From NCBI GenBank assembly GCA_016707685.1, contig JADJHE010000005.1, forward strand, positions 124,001 through 188,000: DNA of 64,000 bases, in the 5' to 3' direction. Of this stretch, positions 28,997-38,581 are shown in pieces. The position numbers and the translations under genes were made by a program. Position 1 is the first letter of the stretch, and every line of letters begins with the position of its first letter. A model generated the notes under the pieces. It worked only from the letters and a program-made list of their open reading frames with translations. It made no database searches and was not told the DNA's origin. The stretch is from Bacteroidota bacterium (GTDB taxonomy: Bacteria > Bacteroidota > Bacteroidia > 2-12-FULL-35-15).

Positions 28997-29290
28997 TTAC
29001 AATTTAACTTTCTGCTCAACACTCCATGCTTCGGGTTTGGCTTCAAACAGAATTTTAGTGTTAGACCAAACTTCTTTAAACAAATCGGAATCTCTATAGT
29101 TATTTAAATCAGTTTCAGAATCCCAATAACTGTAAGTAAAAAAAATGTTTGAAGAATTTATATCATTCAATAGTTCCAAGTGATTGCAACCAGGCATTGC
29201 ACGAATGAATTGCTTTGATGCATGGAATACTTCTAGGAATGTTTCTACCTTTTCAGGCATAAAGGTCATTTTTACAATTCGGATAATCAT
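28997..29290 (-). CDS. ABM-fold (antibiotic biosynthesis monooxygenase-like) protein
   Basis: A 97-residue dimeric alpha-beta barrel domain: MIIRIVKMTFMPEKVETFLE, FHASKQFIRAMPGCNHLELL and SYWDSETDLNNYRDSDLFKE match the ABM fold, with the typical tryptophan near residue 56. Despite the name most single-domain members have unknown roles, so no enzyme activity is claimed. It overlaps the stop of the SAM hydroxide adenosyltransferase gene by 4 bases (ATGA-type overlap at 29287-29290), so the two are co-translated and may work together. Confidence 0.85.
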   Translation of the reverse strand: MIIRIVKMTFMPEKVETFLEVFHASKQFIRAMPGCNHLELLNDINSSNIFFTYSYWDSETDLNNYRDSDLFKEVWSNTKILFEAKPEAWSVEQKVKL

Positions 29291-30054
29291 AGAATATTGA
29301 TTGTTACAGAATTATTTGGTCGTATACCACATAATTCCCGTGCATTTCCTTGATTCATAGCAATCTCAAGTTGATTGGAAGCATTAAAAATGGCTAACAC
29401 TTCTCCATCCCTTACATCTAAGTAACTATTGCTAATGGATGAAATTTTATAATTGGTAAATAATATTTCGAAAGGTCTTCCTTTTACGGTATTATCAAAT
29501 AATGATTTTTCAATATTTGTGATTGCATTTCCAAATGAATCGAAATAAATAAAGTTTCCTTTTATCAGATCATTCATGGATGTTGCCTTAAATGCTAATC
29601 GTTGATATAATTCGGTACGAGGAGTTCCCATATCATCAATATTACCCCCATCGGCTAAAAAGCAAGCCGCTTTTGCAAAAACATCGCGTGATGGAAATGT
29701 GAAATTTTTACCAGCCGTGTTTAATTCTACAATTTTTTCAGGCAATTCATCAAACATTAATGAAAATAAGCCATTATCGGTTCCCACAAAATAATGCCCA
29801 TTGTGTTTCACTACCACATATTTGCTTTCTTTGCTCGACTCTGCCTTCACAGCAACCACATGAATTGTTCCTTTCGGAAAATTGGAATAAGCATTTTTTA
29901 GAATGTATGCAGCTTCCAATAAATTGAATGTTGGTATTAAGTGGGTAATATCAACTACATTGGCAGTAGGCAACTGACTATAGATTGCACCTTTTACAGC
30001 ACTCACATAGTAATCTTTTAAACCTAAATCACTCGTAAAGGTGATAATTGCCAT
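29287..30054 (-). CDS. S-adenosyl-L-methionine hydroxide adenosyltransferase (DUF62/SAM-chlorinase-like)
   Basis: A 255-residue protein of the SAM-dependent chlorinase/fluorinase superfamily. Landmarks: the N-terminal ITFTSDLGLKDYYVSAVKGA, the aspartate/serine block GTDNGLFSLMFDELPE, and NYKISSISNSY...VRDGEVLAIFNASNQLEIAMNQGNA in the C-terminal half. Bacterial members of this group hydrolyse SAM to adenosine and methionine using water rather than halide. A metK gene (44864-46114) makes SAM elsewhere in the window. Intact; divergent from phoH. Confidence 0.88.
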   Translation of the reverse strand: MAIITFTSDLGLKDYYVSAVKGAIYSQLPTANVVDITHLIPTFNLLEAAYILKNAYSNFPKGTIHVVAVKAESSKESKYVVVKHNGHYFVGTDNGLFSLMFDELPEKIVELNTAGKNFTFPSRDVFAKAACFLADGGNIDDMGTPRTELYQRLAFKATSMNDLIKGNFIYFDSFGNAITNIEKSLFDNTVKGRPFEILFTNYKISSISNSYLDVRDGEVLAIFNASNQLEIAMNQGNARELCGIRPNNSVTINIL

Positions 30055-30104
30055 CTGTTAGTAATTTGTGACTTTTTTGTGGACTTTATTCAAATTTCCG
30101 TAGG

Positions 30105-30112
30105 CAAAAATA
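30105..30112 (-). promoter_or_regulatory. -7 box of the SAM hydroxide adenosyltransferase operon
   Basis: Minus-strand TATTTTTG matches TAnnTTTG, 50 bases before the ATG at 30054, within the divergent region shared with phoH. Confidence 0.35.
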
Positions 30113-30156
30113 TGTTATTTTCGTGCTTTCTTGTAATTAATCCTAAAAATAAAGCA

Positions 30157-31104
30157 TTGAGCGAAAAAAAAATCATACTAGAAGACATTGCGCCCATCGA
30201 TTTATATGGTGTAAATGACTCTAAATTAGAGTTGATTAAAAAGCGTTTTCCGAAGCTAAAAATCGTTGCTCGTGGCGAAACCATTAAGGCTAATGGTGAT
30301 GAAGACGAACTGAATCAGCTCGAGATGGTATTGAACATTTTAATTGCATACCGCAATCGCTATGGAAACCTAACGGACAATGCGGTTACACAAATATTAG
30401 GAGGTTCGGGCCGTAAAACAATCGATAACAAGGAAGAAAATGAGCATGGAGACGATGTTTTAGTATTTGGTAACAGTGGCTTGATAATAAAAGCACGCAC
30501 AGAAAACCAACGAAAAATCGTTTCAAGTATTTCTAAAAATGACATGGTGTTTGCCGTTGGACCAGCTGGAACGGGTAAAACATACACGGCAGTTGCATTA
30601 GCAGTTAGAGCATTAAAAAACAAAGAAGTAAAAAAAATAATTTTGACACGACCAGCAGTTGAGGCTGGTGAAAACTTAGGTTTTTTACCTGGAGATTTAA
30701 AAGAAAAACTAGACCCCTACTTACAACCATTGTACGATGCCTTGTACGATATGATTGCTCCTGAAAAGCTAACCTATTATCTCGAAAACAGAGTGATTCA
30801 AATTGCACCATTGGCATTTATGCGTGGACGTACATTAGACAATGCTTTTGTAATTTTAGATGAAGCACAAAATGCAACGGAAGCACAACTAAAAATGTTT
30901 TTAACACGAATGGGCGCTTCCGCAAAATTTATCATTACGGGAGATATTACCCAAGTAGATTTACCTAAAAATCAACCATCAGGTTTGCCACAAGCAATAA
31001 AATTGCTCGATAAAGTTGAAGGAATTGCCATCATCCAATTAGACGGGACAGATGTAATTCGCCATAAACTTGTGAGAAAAATTGTAGAATTATACGACAA
31101 ATAA
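30157..31104 (+). CDS. PhoH-like ATPase (YbeZ type)
   Basis: About 316 residues. Walker A GPAGTGKT, Walker [11 protein letters not shown] and the C-terminal motif [11 protein letters not shown] are classic PhoH. The upstream frame is open back to an ATG at 30079, but relatives begin with a short ...EKxIxLEDIxPxDLYGVN sequence, so I prefer the TTG at 30157 ([19 protein letters not shown] follows). PhoH/YbeZ proteins are ATPases linked to RNA metabolism and ribosome quality, often next to the RNase YbeY, which is not seen here. It is followed 23 bases later by purC. Start codon choice is inferred. Confidence 0.88.
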   Translation: MSEKKIILEDIAPIDLYGVNDSKLELIKKRFPKLKIVARGETIKANGDEDELNQLEMVLNILIAYRNRYGNLTDNAVTQILGGSGRKTIDNKEENEHGDDVLVFGNSGLIIKARTENQRKIVSSISKNDMVFAVGPAGTGKTYTAVALAVRALKNKEVKKIILTRPAVEAGENLGFLPGDLKEKLDPYLQPLYDALYDMIAPEKLTYYLENRVIQIAPLAFMRGRTLDNAFVILDEAQNATEAQLKMFLTRMGASAKFIITGDITQVDLPKNQPSGLPQAIKLLDKVEGIAIIQLDGTDVIRHKLVRKIVELYDK

Positions 31105-31127
31105 ATAATAATCTAAATTATAATAAA

Positions 31128-32075
31128 ATGAATGCTATAACAGAAACAAACTTCAAATTTCCAAATCAGAAATCCTATTACAAAGGGAAAGTACGCGATG
31201 TATACAATATTGATGACAAGTATTTGGTCATGATTGTAAGTGACCGAATTTCGGCATTTGATGTTGTTTTGCCTAAAGGAATTCCTTACAAAGGACAAGT
31301 ACTAAACCAAATTGCAGCAAAATTTTTGAAAGCGACTGAAGATATTGTTCCGAATTGGGTAATTGCAGTTCCGGATCCAATGGTAACTGTAGGCCACGTA
31401 TGTGAAACCTTTAAAGTAGAAATGGTTATTCGTGGCTATTTGTCTGGACATGCTTGGCGTGAATACAAATCGGGCAAAAGATCAGTTTGCGGTGTTGCGA
31501 TGCCAGAAGGAATGAAAGAGAATGACAAGTTCCCTGAACCAATCATCACTCCTACAACCAAAGCATCTGTTGGTCATGACGAAGACATTTCAAAAGAAGA
31601 AATATTAAAACAAGGAATTGTTTCGAAAGAAGATTATGAATTATTAGAAAAATATACAAGAGCTGTATTCCAAAGAGGAACTGAGATTGCCGATAAAATG
31701 GGATTGATTTTAGTAGATACTAAATATGAATTCGGAAAAAAGGATGGAAAAATTTATCTAATCGATGAAATTCATACACCAGATTCTTCTCGTTATTTTT
31801 ACAAAGAAGGATATGCTGAACGCCAAGCAAAAAATGAAGCTCAAAAACAATTATCAAAAGAGTTTGTAAGAGAATGGTTAATGGCAAATGGATTTCAAGG
31901 TAAAGATGGACAACAAATTCCAGAAATGACTTCAGAAATAATCCATTCGATTTCAGAACGTTACATTGAGCTTTACGAAAACATTGTGGGTGAAAAATTT
32001 GCAAAAGCAGATGCAACAAATGTGTTAAACAGAGTTGAAAACAATATTAACAAATTTCTTACATCACAAAAATAA
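31128..32075 (+). CDS. purC: SAICAR synthetase (phosphoribosylaminoimidazole-succinocarboxamide synthase)
   Basis: A 315-residue ATP-grasp-like enzyme of de novo purine synthesis that joins aspartate to CAIR. Seen: [51 protein letters not shown] block ([17 protein letters not shown]), and [14 protein letters not shown] with the catalytic aspartates. The longer form with a C-terminal extension is typical of Bacteroidota and fungi. It is the second gene of the phoH-purC unit. Intact and firm. Confidence 0.96.
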   Translation: MNAITETNFKFPNQKSYYKGKVRDVYNIDDKYLVMIVSDRISAFDVVLPKGIPYKGQVLNQIAAKFLKATEDIVPNWVIAVPDPMVTVGHVCETFKVEMVIRGYLSGHAWREYKSGKRSVCGVAMPEGMKENDKFPEPIITPTTKASVGHDEDISKEEILKQGIVSKEDYELLEKYTRAVFQRGTEIADKMGLILVDTKYEFGKKDGKIYLIDEIHTPDSSRYFYKEGYAERQAKNEAQKQLSKEFVREWLMANGFQGKDGQQIPEMTSEIIHSISERYIELYENIVGEKFAKADATNVLNRVENNINKFLTSQK

Positions 32076-32086
32076 CATTAAAAATA

Positions 32087-32157
32087 TTTTGATTTTAAGT
32101 TTAGCTTACTACATTTACCATAACTAAAATAAATTCATTACTAATTTAAAATCAAAA
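32087..32157. repeat. Inverted repeat in the leader of the cold-shock-like gene
   Basis: Arms of 12 bases, TTTTGATTTTAA at 32087-32098 and TTAAAATCAAAA at 32146-32157, separated by 47 bases and ending 5 bases before the ATG at 32163. In the RNA the 3' arm covers the ribosome-binding region, so the hairpin could hide or expose the start. Position and perfect pairing are seen; a temperature- or structure-controlled leader is inference. Confidence 0.45.
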
Positions 32158-32162
32158 AAATT

Positions 32163-32546
32163 ATGGGAAAAGGAATTATTATTATTAAAGATACCGACAG
32201 AGGTATGATTCAAACTGACAGTGGCAAGCAAATACCATATGTACAAGCGAATAGTGATTTATTGAACCTAAAAGAAAAATCAGCTGTTAGATTCGATGTT
32301 TACTTTAATGATGTAACAAAAGAGAAAACAGCCTACAATGTTGAATTGCAAAGAACTGGAATCATCATCATTAAAGATACAGACAGAGGAATGATTACAG
32401 ATGCAAACTATGGAGACATAGAAGCAATTGTTCCATTCATGAAAGAAAGAGGAATTGAAGATGGTGCTACAGTTCGTTACCAACACTTAAATAATGGAAA
32501 AACAATTGTGGCAACATATGTAGAATTAGTTGATCCTACTAAATAA
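32163..32546 (+). CDS. Tandemly duplicated cold-shock-like (OB-fold) protein
   Basis: A 127-residue protein made of two repeats of about 62 residues: GIIIIKDTDRGMI starts at residue 4 and again, identical, at residue 66. Each unit has the order expected of a cold-shock domain: beta strand with DxxRGMI, ...IPYV/IVPF..., a hydrophobic middle, then VRFDVYFND...TAYNVE. The aromatic RNP-1 residues of CspA (KGFGFI) are replaced by DRGMI, so nucleic-acid binding of the usual kind is uncertain. It is preceded by a leader with a 12-bp inverted repeat and followed by an unusually long terminator. The fold is my reading from pattern, not from a search. Confidence 0.6.
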   Translation: MGKGIIIIKDTDRGMIQTDSGKQIPYVQANSDLLNLKEKSAVRFDVYFNDVTKEKTAYNVELQRTGIIIIKDTDRGMITDANYGDIEAIVPFMKERGIEDGATVRYQHLNNGKTIVATYVELVDPTK

Positions 32547-32554
32547 TTTTTTTC

Positions 32555-32609
32555 ATAGCTAAAAGCAAAAAGCGAGGTGAAATTCACCTCGCTTTTTGCT
32601 TTTAGCTAT
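32555..32609 (+). terminator. Very long perfect inverted repeat terminator
   Basis: Two perfect 27-base arms (32555-32581 and 32583-32609) with a single central base; GC-rich core AGCGAGGTGAA, AT-rich outer parts, followed by a T run. Ends the cold-shock-like gene; also a barrier before the SpoIIE phosphatase gene. Confidence 0.8.
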
Positions 32610-32646
32610 TTTTTACTATCTTTAAAAAGTATAACTACTTTCATTT

Positions 32647-34782
32647 ATGAGTTTTAATAAGTATTTCATATACCTGCTATCTACATTTACCTTCATTCAT
32701 TCGTATTCCCTGTTTGCGCAAAAAACAGAAATAGATAGTCTTGTTGAATTACTTAATACAAGTTCTGAAGTTAAAAAAATCGACATTTTAAATGCATTAT
32801 CTTTAAAATACACTGATAGGGATCCCGACAAAGCCATTGCTTATGGCAAGCAAGCCAGAACAGCTGCAGAGATTAATAAATCAATTTTAAGTATTGGGCA
32901 GTCTTGCCTAAATATAGCTAAAGGATATTACGCTAAATCGGACAACACTAACGCTTTGGCCTATCTAAATTTAGCGCAATCCGAATTTTCAAAAACAAAT
33001 TTTAAAGAGGGACTAGGCGAAGTATATAATGTTATAGGAAACATTCAAACTGACCTTAGTAATAGTGAAGCTGCCTTAAACTACAATTTGAAAGCATTAA
33101 AAATAAGAGAAGAATTAAATGACTCTTTTGCAATGGCTTCTTCACTCATCAATATTGGAAAAGTTTATTATAATTTGCAACAATATGCAAAGGCAAATGA
33201 CTATTATATACAATCCTTAAAGATTAGAGAACTGATAAAAGACCAGGCTGGCATTGCAGCTTGTTATAATAATATTGCAAATGTTTTTGGAGATCAAGGT
33301 GAAAATGAAAAGGCACTTGAATACTTTAAAAAATCACTTGAAATAAAAGAGAAACTAGGAAACAAAAAAGGAATAGCCTACACACTCAACAACTTGGGAA
33401 GTATTTATACATCCTTAAATGAGCACGTAAAAGCACGTGAATACTATACAAAATCGTATGAAATAAAAAAAGAAATAAATGATGCAAGAGGTATGGTTAG
33501 TTCACTCACTAATATTGGAGCAAGCTATTACTACACGAATGACTTGACAAATGCTGTCAAATACTTTTTATTATCAAGCGAAGAAGCGAAAAAAGTGGGA
33601 GCAAGAGATATCGTTTTGAGCAGTTATCAAAATGCTGCTGAAACCTATTCTGAATTAAAAGATTATAAAAATGCTGCAACGTATTTTAGCCTTGCATTAT
33701 CTTTAAAAGACAGTATTTTAAGTATCGAAAGCAGTAAAGCAATGCACGAGATGCAAGGAAAATTTAACTTTGAAAAACAGGAAAAAGAAATTCAAATTTT
33801 AAAGCAAGAAAAAGAAATTCAAGAATTAGATGTAGCAAAAACGAAACTTATTAAAAATGGCTTTATAATTGGCTTTATACTCATCTTAATAATTGCGTTT
33901 ATCATATACAATCGCTATAAATTAAAACAAAAGGCCAATACCAAACTAGAACTCCAAAAAGTTGAAATTATTCGACAACACAATGAATTAAATGTTGCGT
34001 ACGAACAAATTGAAAACAAAAACAAAGACATCACTGATAGCATCAATTATGCAAAACGCCTGCAAGAGGCTATTTTACCAACAGCAGAATTTGAAAGAAC
34101 ATTCAAGGAAAAAGGTTTTATTTTATACAAACCAAAGGACATTGTTAGTGGTGATTTTTATTGGATGTGGAAAACAAACAACCTCATTTACATTGCTGCC
34201 GTAGATTGTACTGGACATGGCGTTCCTGGCGCATTTATGAGTATTGTTGGCTACAATTTATTAAATCAAGCTGTAAAAGAACATAAAATCTCTGAGCCAG
34301 CTAAAATACTGAATGAGATTAACAAAGGAATTACAGATACCCTACGTCAATATGAAGAAGAGTCGACAGTAAAGGATGGAATGGACATTGCGCTTTGCTG
34401 TATCAACACAGATACTCTGGAATTGCAATATGCAGGCGCCTACAACCCTATTTGGATAATTTCAAAAGGGGCATTTATAGAAATAAAGGCAGATAAATTT
34501 CCTATTGGAACATTTATTGGTGAAGAAATTAATTCATTTACTAATACCACATTACAACTAAGTAAAGGTGATTCAATTTACTTATATACCGATGGCTATG
34601 CCGACCAATTTGGTGGTCCTAAAGGCAAAAAGTTCAAGTACAAAAAATTCCAAGAATTACTCATTGAAAATCATCTAAAGGCAATGACTAATCAACGAAC
34701 AGTTCTGGAGCATACAATCAACCAATGGAAAGGCGATTTGGAGCAAGTCGATGATATTTTAGTGATTGGCATTCAAGTTTAA
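32647..34782 (+). CDS. TPR sensor with SpoIIE-type (PP2C) phosphatase domain
   Basis: A 711-residue membrane-bound signalling protein. Signal/anchor at the start (FIYLLSTFTFIHSYSLFAQ); about six to seven tetratricopeptide repeats (residues about 50-370, e.g. AYTLNNLGSIYTSLNEHVKA); a coiled coil; one transmembrane helix (GFIIGFILILIIAFIIYNRY); a second coiled coil; and a C-terminal SpoIIE phosphatase (residues about 475-711) with metal-binding motifs GDFYW, DCTGHGVPGAFMS, DGMDIALCC and YTDGYADQFGG. Such proteins sense a periplasmic signal and dephosphorylate an anti-anti-sigma-type partner. No partner gene is adjacent. Intact. Confidence 0.92.
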   Translation: MSFNKYFIYLLSTFTFIHSYSLFAQKTEIDSLVELLNTSSEVKKIDILNALSLKYTDRDPDKAIAYGKQARTAAEINKSILSIGQSCLNIAKGYYAKSDNTNALAYLNLAQSEFSKTNFKEGLGEVYNVIGNIQTDLSNSEAALNYNLKALKIREELNDSFAMASSLINIGKVYYNLQQYAKANDYYIQSLKIRELIKDQAGIAACYNNIANVFGDQGENEKALEYFKKSLEIKEKLGNKKGIAYTLNNLGSIYTSLNEHVKAREYYTKSYEIKKEINDARGMVSSLTNIGASYYYTNDLTNAVKYFLLSSEEAKKVGARDIVLSSYQNAAETYSELKDYKNAATYFSLALSLKDSILSIESSKAMHEMQGKFNFEKQEKEIQILKQEKEIQELDVAKTKLIKNGFIIGFILILIIAFIIYNRYKLKQKANTKLELQKVEIIRQHNELNVAYEQIENKNKDITDSINYAKRLQEAILPTAEFERTFKEKGFILYKPKDIVSGDFYWMWKTNNLIYIAAVDCTGHGVPGAFMSIVGYNLLNQAVKEHKISEPAKILNEINKGITDTLRQYEEESTVKDGMDIALCCINTDTLELQYAGAYNPIWIISKGAFIEIKADKFPIGTFIGEEINSFTNTTLQLSKGDSIYLYTDGYADQFGGPKGKKFKYKKFQELLIENHLKAMTNQRTVLEHTINQWKGDLEQVDDILVIGIQV

Positions 34783-34876
34783 AGCAATTTGTTAAAAACC
34801 ATGTTGATAATTGCAATTGGTCTAACCCGTTTAATTGCAAATGTTTTCATAAACTTGATGTAGTAAAAAAACATCT

Positions 34877-36518
34877 ATGAAGACAATCATTCACTTTAGC
34901 CTATTCATCCTTACAGCTATTTTTATTACAGCATGCACATCAGAGGAAAAACATCCTGTTGATACAAGAACTGTATTTAAATACAATGATCTGGCTGGGA
35001 TTAGTTCATTAGATCCAGCTGCTGCTAAAACATTTGAAAACATATGGGCTGTCAACCAACTTTACAATGGCTTGGTTGAAATGAGCGATTCCTTAGTAGT
35101 CAAACCATCCATTGCATCAAGCTGGGAAATAATTAATAACGGTAAAACATACCTTTTCCATTTGAGAAACGATGTTTTTTTCCACGACCATGAATTTTTT
35201 AACGGAGGAAAAGGCCGAAAAGTAATTGCAAGCGATTTTGTATACAGCTTTAATCGTTTATTGGATGCAAAAGTATCCAGCGCAACTTCCCTCCTATCAA
35301 ACATTAATACATCGAGCAAGCCAGGTTTTGAAGCAATAAACGATTCAACATTTGCAATCCATTTAGAAAAACCATTTACTCCCTTCTTAGGTATTTTAAC
35401 CATGAAATATTTTTCTGTAATACCCAAAGAAGTAGTTGATAGAACAGGCGAAGATTTTAGAAGAAATCCGGTTGGGACTGGTCCTTTCCAATTTAAAATG
35501 TGGGAAGAGGGGTCTCGATTGGTATTTGTAAAAAACGAAAATTACTTTGAGTTTGAAGGAGCAGATCGTTTACCCTACTTGGATGCTGTTTCTGTATCAT
35601 TTATTAAAAGTAAAGAAACATCATTCCTTGACTTTTTGCAAAAAAATGTTGATATGGTTTCAGGTATAGATGCAATCAATACGGATGAAGTACTTACACC
35701 CGAAGGTACAATTAAAGATAGTTACAAGGATAAATTCACCATGCAAACGCAGCCGTTTCTAAAAACGGATTACTTAGGTTTTTTAGTTGACGAAAAATTA
35801 CCTTCTGTAAAAAACTCTCCTACTAAAATAAAAGCTATCCGACAAGCTATTAACTATGGCTTTGACAGAAAAAAAATGGTTAAATATTTACGTAAAAACC
35901 TTGGAAAAGCTGCAACAGCAGGATTTATTCCTCGGATTACCTTCATTTGACGAATCGAAAGTAAAAGGATATGACTACAATCCTGAAAAAGTAAAAGAAT
36001 TATTATTCCTTGCAGGATTTCCAAACGGAAAAGGTTTACCAGAAATAACACTAGCAACAACCGAACAATACCTTGAGCTTGCTGAATATATTCAATCACA
36101 ATTGACGGAATTTGGAATCAAAATTAAAATTGATGTTCAAAAAGCTACAGTTTTATCTGAAAATATTGCAAACGCAAAAATTAATTTTTTCAGAAAATCG
36201 TGGGTAGGAGATTATCCGGATGAAGAAAACTTTTTATCGTTGTTTTATAGTAAAAATTGGAGTCCAGATGGCTTTAACTACACGCATTATAATAATCCAC
36301 AGTACGATATTTTGTATGAAAAAGCTAAAAATGAATTAAACGATTCTATCAGATATAGCTACTATCAACAAATGGATCAGCTATTAATCGATAATGCGCC
36401 AATTGTTCCACTCTACTATGATCAGGTTGTTCGATTGGTTCACAACAACATCCAAGGATTAACATCCAATCCAATGAATTTATTATCATTGAAAAAAGTA
36501 AAAAAAGTAAATCAATAA
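34877..36518 (+). CDS. Oligopeptide/solute-binding lipoprotein (SBP family 5), frameshifted
   Basis: About 546 residues after repair. Lipobox ITAC gives a lipid-anchored cysteine near residue 20; the family-5 solute-binding profile is clear (ISSLDPAAAKTFENIWAVNQ; VGTGPFQFKMWEEG; INYGFDRKKMVKYLRKNLG). The first frame stops at 35950 and the second (to 36518) continues GLPSFDESKVKGYDYNPEKV; one extra or two missing bases at about 35938 restore it. It would deliver oligopeptides to an ABC permease, which is not in the window. It ends 3 bases from the convergent exonuclease/phosphatase gene. Confidence 0.87.
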
Positions 36519-36521
36519 TTA

Positions 36522-37667
36522 TTAATTATTTACTTCCAATGAAGTTACAATTGGAAAGTGGTCGGATAGCTCTTCACGAATAGTCAAGAAGTCATGTGCT
36601 TCAAATTTATCACTATGTAGTATATAATCAATTCTGAAAGATGGAAATTTTCCGATATAACTTCGGCCTAATCCATTTCCACTTTCTATAAAACTATCAG
36701 CTAAATTACCACGAATTGTTTTATAAGCATACGATGCTGGTGTATCATTAAAATCGCCACAAACAATAACGGGGTATGGGCACGACTTGATACTTGCGGC
36801 AATTAAATCAGCTTGCTTGGCACGCTTCACAAAAGCTCGTTTCAGTCGTTTTAAAATATTCTTTGAACGAGCCATATCTTCAGCTTCTACATCATTTTTC
36901 AAATCATCAGCATACTTGTAATCATCTTTTGAAAAAGCAATAGATTGTAGATGCATATTATAAATTCGAATCGTATCCTTATTCATTTTAATATCTGTGT
37001 AAATACAAATATTGTTTCCACTATATCCAAAATTAATTTTACCTCTGTTTACAATTGGATACTTGCTAAAGGTTGCAATTCCAAAATGCTGCTTATGCTT
37101 ATCATTTACAGAATAGGCCGTATGGACATATTTTGCATTTTTAAAAAGCAATAAACTATCCATGTTGTTATACTTACTACTATCTCTTGTAAAGAATTCC
37201 TGAAAGCACATTACTTCAGGCATTTCATCTTTAATCAATTCAAATATTTTTGAGCGTGTTTCTAAATTATGCGACCAATTATATAAATCGAATACTTTAA
37301 CATTATAACTCATCACTTTTAATATATCCTTTGATTTATCGGGAGTGCTTTTAAATGATAATTGAACAAATCCGTGCAACTGAGGCCAACCACATAAAAT
37401 AATAAGTAATGAATATGTTGCTCTCTTTTTTAATTGGATGGCCCAATATAAAACAAAGACAAGGTTTATTGCAACCAAGATGGGATATCCCAATCCGAAA
37501 AATGATAACAACCAAAAATTCTCGGGACTAACATAAGGAGCCAAATAAGATACAAGTAAAGCTATAGCAGCAAGGTGATTACAAAACATAGCAATACGAT
37601 TAAACAGATAACGCTTACCTTTTCGTTTCTTATTTTGCTCTTGCGCTATTTTTTGCTCCGATACCAA
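36522..37667 (-). CDS. Endonuclease/exonuclease/phosphatase family membrane protein
   Basis: A 381-residue protein with three N-terminal transmembrane helices (nt about 37380-37610) and a C-terminal EEP fold. Catalytic elements: SYNVKVFDLYNWSHN, FQEFF with the conserved glutamate, GDFNDTPAS, and RIDYILHS ... SDHFPIV. It starts with TTG at 37667, 9 bases after the rhomboid stop. In Bacteroidota this gene follows mutL and two rhomboid genes; the conserved order implies a shared operon, though the substrate is unknown. Confidence 0.9.
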   Translation of the reverse strand: MVSEQKIAQEQNKKRKGKRYLFNRIAMFCNHLAAIALLVSYLAPYVSPENFWLLSFFGLGYPILVAINLVFVLYWAIQLKKRATYSLLIILCGWPQLHGFVQLSFKSTPDKSKDILKVMSYNVKVFDLYNWSHNLETRSKIFELIKDEMPEVMCFQEFFTRDSSKYNNMDSLLLFKNAKYVHTAYSVNDKHKQHFGIATFSKYPIVNRGKINFGYSGNNICIYTDIKMNKDTIRIYNMHLQSIAFSKDDYKYADDLKNDVEAEDMARSKNILKRLKRAFVKRAKQADLIAASIKSCPYPVIVCGDFNDTPASYAYKTIRGNLADSFIESGNGLGRSYIGKFPSFRIDYILHSDKFEAHDFLTIREELSDHFPIVTSLEVNN

Positions 37668-37676
37668 ATGAGTGAC

Positions 37677-38576
37677 TTATTTTTTACTGGCTTTAAATAA
37701 CATTTCCTTTTCCGACTTACTTAAAACTCTCATAACCTGATTTTGAAATTTTATCCAAAATTAAATCGATTTGTTGTTGTGTAGCTGCTCTATTGTGATT
37801 GTACTCTTCATCACTTAAAGGCTTTTTTTATACAACTTTCATTTTGGACTACGTGTAAATAAACTAGCAATCCAATTAAAAAAAGAGGAAATCGGTTTCG
37901 CAAGATCATTTCCTTTTTTGTATTGAACAATAAATAGGTACCCCATTAACGCCCCACCCAAATGAGCTAAGTTTCCACCAACATTCGAATACGATGCCAC
38001 ATTTAACACATCAATTAAGATTGAAAACAAGGCAACATAAATCAATTTTACTTCCCCAATAAACATTAAGTTCATTCGAAAGTTAGGCATTAACGTGGCT
38101 GCAGCAACTATTATTGCAGTAACTCCTGCCGATGCACCAACCATTGGACTTCCTATGTAAATATGTAAGCCTGGTATTGTTTGAATCACTAGCAAGGAAA
38201 ACAAGGCACCTGCTACTCCACCTAAAATATATAAGGGAATCAATTTAGTTTTAGAAGTATAGTTAATAAAGAGTTGACCAAACCAATAAAGTGTAATCAT
38301 GTTCCAAAAGATATGGAACACCTCAATGTGAGTAAAAGCATAGGTTATTAATGTCCATGGCTTAAACAAAAGACCTTGCCAACTAATTGGAAACGAACTG
38401 TTCTGAATAAAAAAAGCTGTAATTTCAGTAAATACAGAGGATTCACCTGAAACAAAAATCAATATGCGTAATAAACTAATCACAAAAAAAACAGCCACGT
38501 TAATCACAATTAAGCGAGTAACAGGATTATCACTTCTGAATTTTTGTTTTATATCTTCTACTATTAAACTTGCCAT
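37677..38576 (-). CDS. Rhomboid family protease with DUF6576-like tail (interrupted)
   Basis: About 299 residues after repair. Membrane core with GASAGVTAI (catalytic serine block) and AHLGGALMGY (histidine). The open frame stops at 37839, but restoring an A near 37842, an in-frame TAA at 37828-37830 (expected TAT or TAC) and one extra T near 37720 gives the cytoplasmic tail KKPLSDEEYN, then QQQIDLILDKISKSGYESLS and a stop at 37677. That tail is the DUF6576-type tail usual for Bacteroidota rhomboids. Three errors within 130 bases suggest poor local consensus. Second rhomboid in the mutL operon. Confidence 0.85.
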
Positions 38577-38581
38577 CTCTA

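Noticed and set aside
28997..29290. The ABM-fold protein as an antibiotic biosynthesis enzyme
   Set aside because: The name is a family label only; single-domain members have mostly unknown roles and no cluster supports antibiotic synthesis.
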